The position numbers and the translations under genes were made by a program. From positions 5,337,001 through 5,401,000 of the forward strand of contig NC_134679.1 of the NCBI RefSeq assembly GCF_024713945.1: DNA of 64,000 nucleotides. The letters are read 5' to 3'. The notes beneath the pieces are model-generated. The model saw only the letters and a list, made by a program, of their open reading frames with translations, was not told the origin of the DNA and made no database searches. Shown one piece after another: positions 62,662-64,000 of this stretch. The stretch's first letter is position 1. Each line of letters opens with the position of its first letter. Source of the stretch: Dermatophagoides farinae. Taxonomy: Eukaryota; Arthropoda; Arachnida; Sarcoptiformes; Pyroglyphidae.

Positions 62662-64000
62662 TATAATAATCATCAAATAATAATATTTTCGTAAATTAAA
62701 TTTTAAAAAAAGAAGCACCAAGCTCATTTTGATGTTGCGGTGTGACCAGAGAAAAGTATAAAAAAAAACGATGATAATAAACAGTAAAGTTTGTTTTTTT
62801 TCCAAATAAAATAAAATAAAAATAAAATCCAAAAAAAAATTACAATTTCAGCCATCAGATGGCAATCAGAATCATATTAGCTATGTGTGAGATGCTAAAT
62901 GGAAAAAAAATCATTGTATGTGATGTGATGTGACCATTTTTAAGATTGTCGATCTAAAAAAAAAACACATGAATGAAAATGGATTCGACTCGGATACACA
63001 TTTCCATTCAATATTCATTCAGCTGCTGCTTCAAAAAAAAAAAAAAAAAAAAAATAGTTGCTTCATGACATACCAAACAGGGATAAAGAGAGAAAGAGAC
63101 AAGCCAAACCTGTTTTTTTTTTTTTTTTTTTTTTGTTTAAAGTTTTCAGTCCTCTCTCAGTTTATTTGTTTGTGTTGAAAGTGTTACGACATACACGACA
63201 TCACATAAAAAAAGATGCGCACGCATCATCTCATAGAGAAAAAAAAACAAACCCCGGGGGAGCTACTATTGTTGTTGTTGTTGTTGTGGTGGTGGTGGTA
63301 GTGGCAACAATGTAACTCATCATTTCCTCCTCTTTTCCTCAATTCGCGCATGTTATCCTTCGAATTTTTATACGTGTCAGATTAAACAGAAAGACATAAT
63401 ACACACACACACACACACACAACACACTATGTTGTTTTGTCTAATAACCGCACATCGAAATGAAATGAAAAGTAAAAATACAGAATCACTTCGACATTTT
63501 CTAAATTGATACAATAAAAATTTTCATGACAAGAAAGAAAATTTGTTTTTAATTATTTCGGTTAAAATGTCTTGATATCACTCAAAATCAATGTGATGGG
63601 TAGTGTGTTTGTCAAAGTGAAAATTTTAAAATCAATTTACATTTCTTTCTCTTTTTTTTCATAGAATTGTAAATCATTTATTTTGAAAATGAAAATCTTA
63701 GACTTTTATGTCATCACCCGAGGATTGTTGTTGTTGTTGTTAATGATGATAATATGATGTTGCGCCCGTTATCATTGTGACATTATCAAAAAAAAAAAAA
63801 AAACATTGCGACAGTAAACAAAACAAAAAAAAAACATAAAAGGAAAATGAAAAATTTTCTGAAACAAAAATTTATGATAAACGAAATGCCACCGTTTATT
63901 CAGCAGCAGAAACAGCAGCAACAGCAGTCGTGTTGGCTCTCTTTTTCTCTCACCTGTCCATCCACACAAAAAGAGTAGAGTTCATTCTTTCATTCAATCA
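62662..64000. other. Noncoding right end of the window
   Basis: ALG8 3' UTR, then AT-rich DNA with long A/T runs, (CA)n at 63401-63420, (GTT)n at 63271-63288 and a GC-richer patch CCCCGGGGG at 63253-63261. A good minus-strand splice-donor match, CAG|GTGAGA at 63954, might belong to a leader exon of a gene starting beyond the window. No coding region is supported. Confidence 0.35.

Noticed and set aside
1-64000. CRISPR arrays, phage, insertion sequences or bacterial operons
   Set aside because: All confident genes are eukaryotic and most are spliced; tandem repeats are simple microsatellites without spacer structure.

Overview
The window is AT-rich animal nuclear DNA with short spliced exons, many introns of 50-75 bases, long poly-A/T tracts, (CA)n and (ATC)n microsatellites, and proteins carrying Asn, His, Asp and Ser runs. 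Together with the gene content this suggests an arthropod with a compact genome, most likely an astigmatid mite (house-dust-mite type). The species is inferred from texture and is not proven. No prokaryotic, viral or intact transposon gene was seen.

Layout. 142-2943 (+): peroxisomal half-ABC transporter of the ABCD1/2 type. 3221-5350 (-): a very enlarged LIN52-like DREAM/MuvB subunit. 6201-6502 (+): a short R-SNARE with no membrane anchor. 7140-8718 (-): flotillin-1. 9339-10179 (-): mitochondrial fission factor. 10660-16657 (-): bestrophin anion channel with a long disordered tail. 16.7-36.1 kb holds no recognisable complete gene. It is mostly simple sequence, but a well-formed terminal coding exon at 18939-19042 (-) suggests an unrecognised gene there. 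36151-42495 and 47082-49405 (+): two tandem rhodopsin-class neuropeptide-type receptors sharing intron positions. 50326-51141 (-): inositol monophosphatase. 51456-52286 (-): ALYREF mRNA export adaptor. 55009-56562 (+): an acidic orphan protein. 56904-58827 (-): CDT1 replication licensing factor. 59250-60238 (-): proteasome deubiquitinase PSMD14/Rpn11. 60649-62661 (+): ALG8 glucosyltransferase. 62.7-64 kb: noncoding.

Most genes are unrelated housekeeping or signalling genes packed head-to-head or tail-to-tail. LIN52/SNARE and PSMD14/ALG8 are divergent pairs with short shared upstream regions. ABCD/LIN52, SNARE/flotillin and orphan/CDT1 are convergent. LIN52 and CDT1 both belong to cell-cycle control, and an E2F-like site lies upstream of CDT1. 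Exon joins were derived by hand from GT-AG sites, reading-frame phase and family alignment from memory. None was checked with transcripts.
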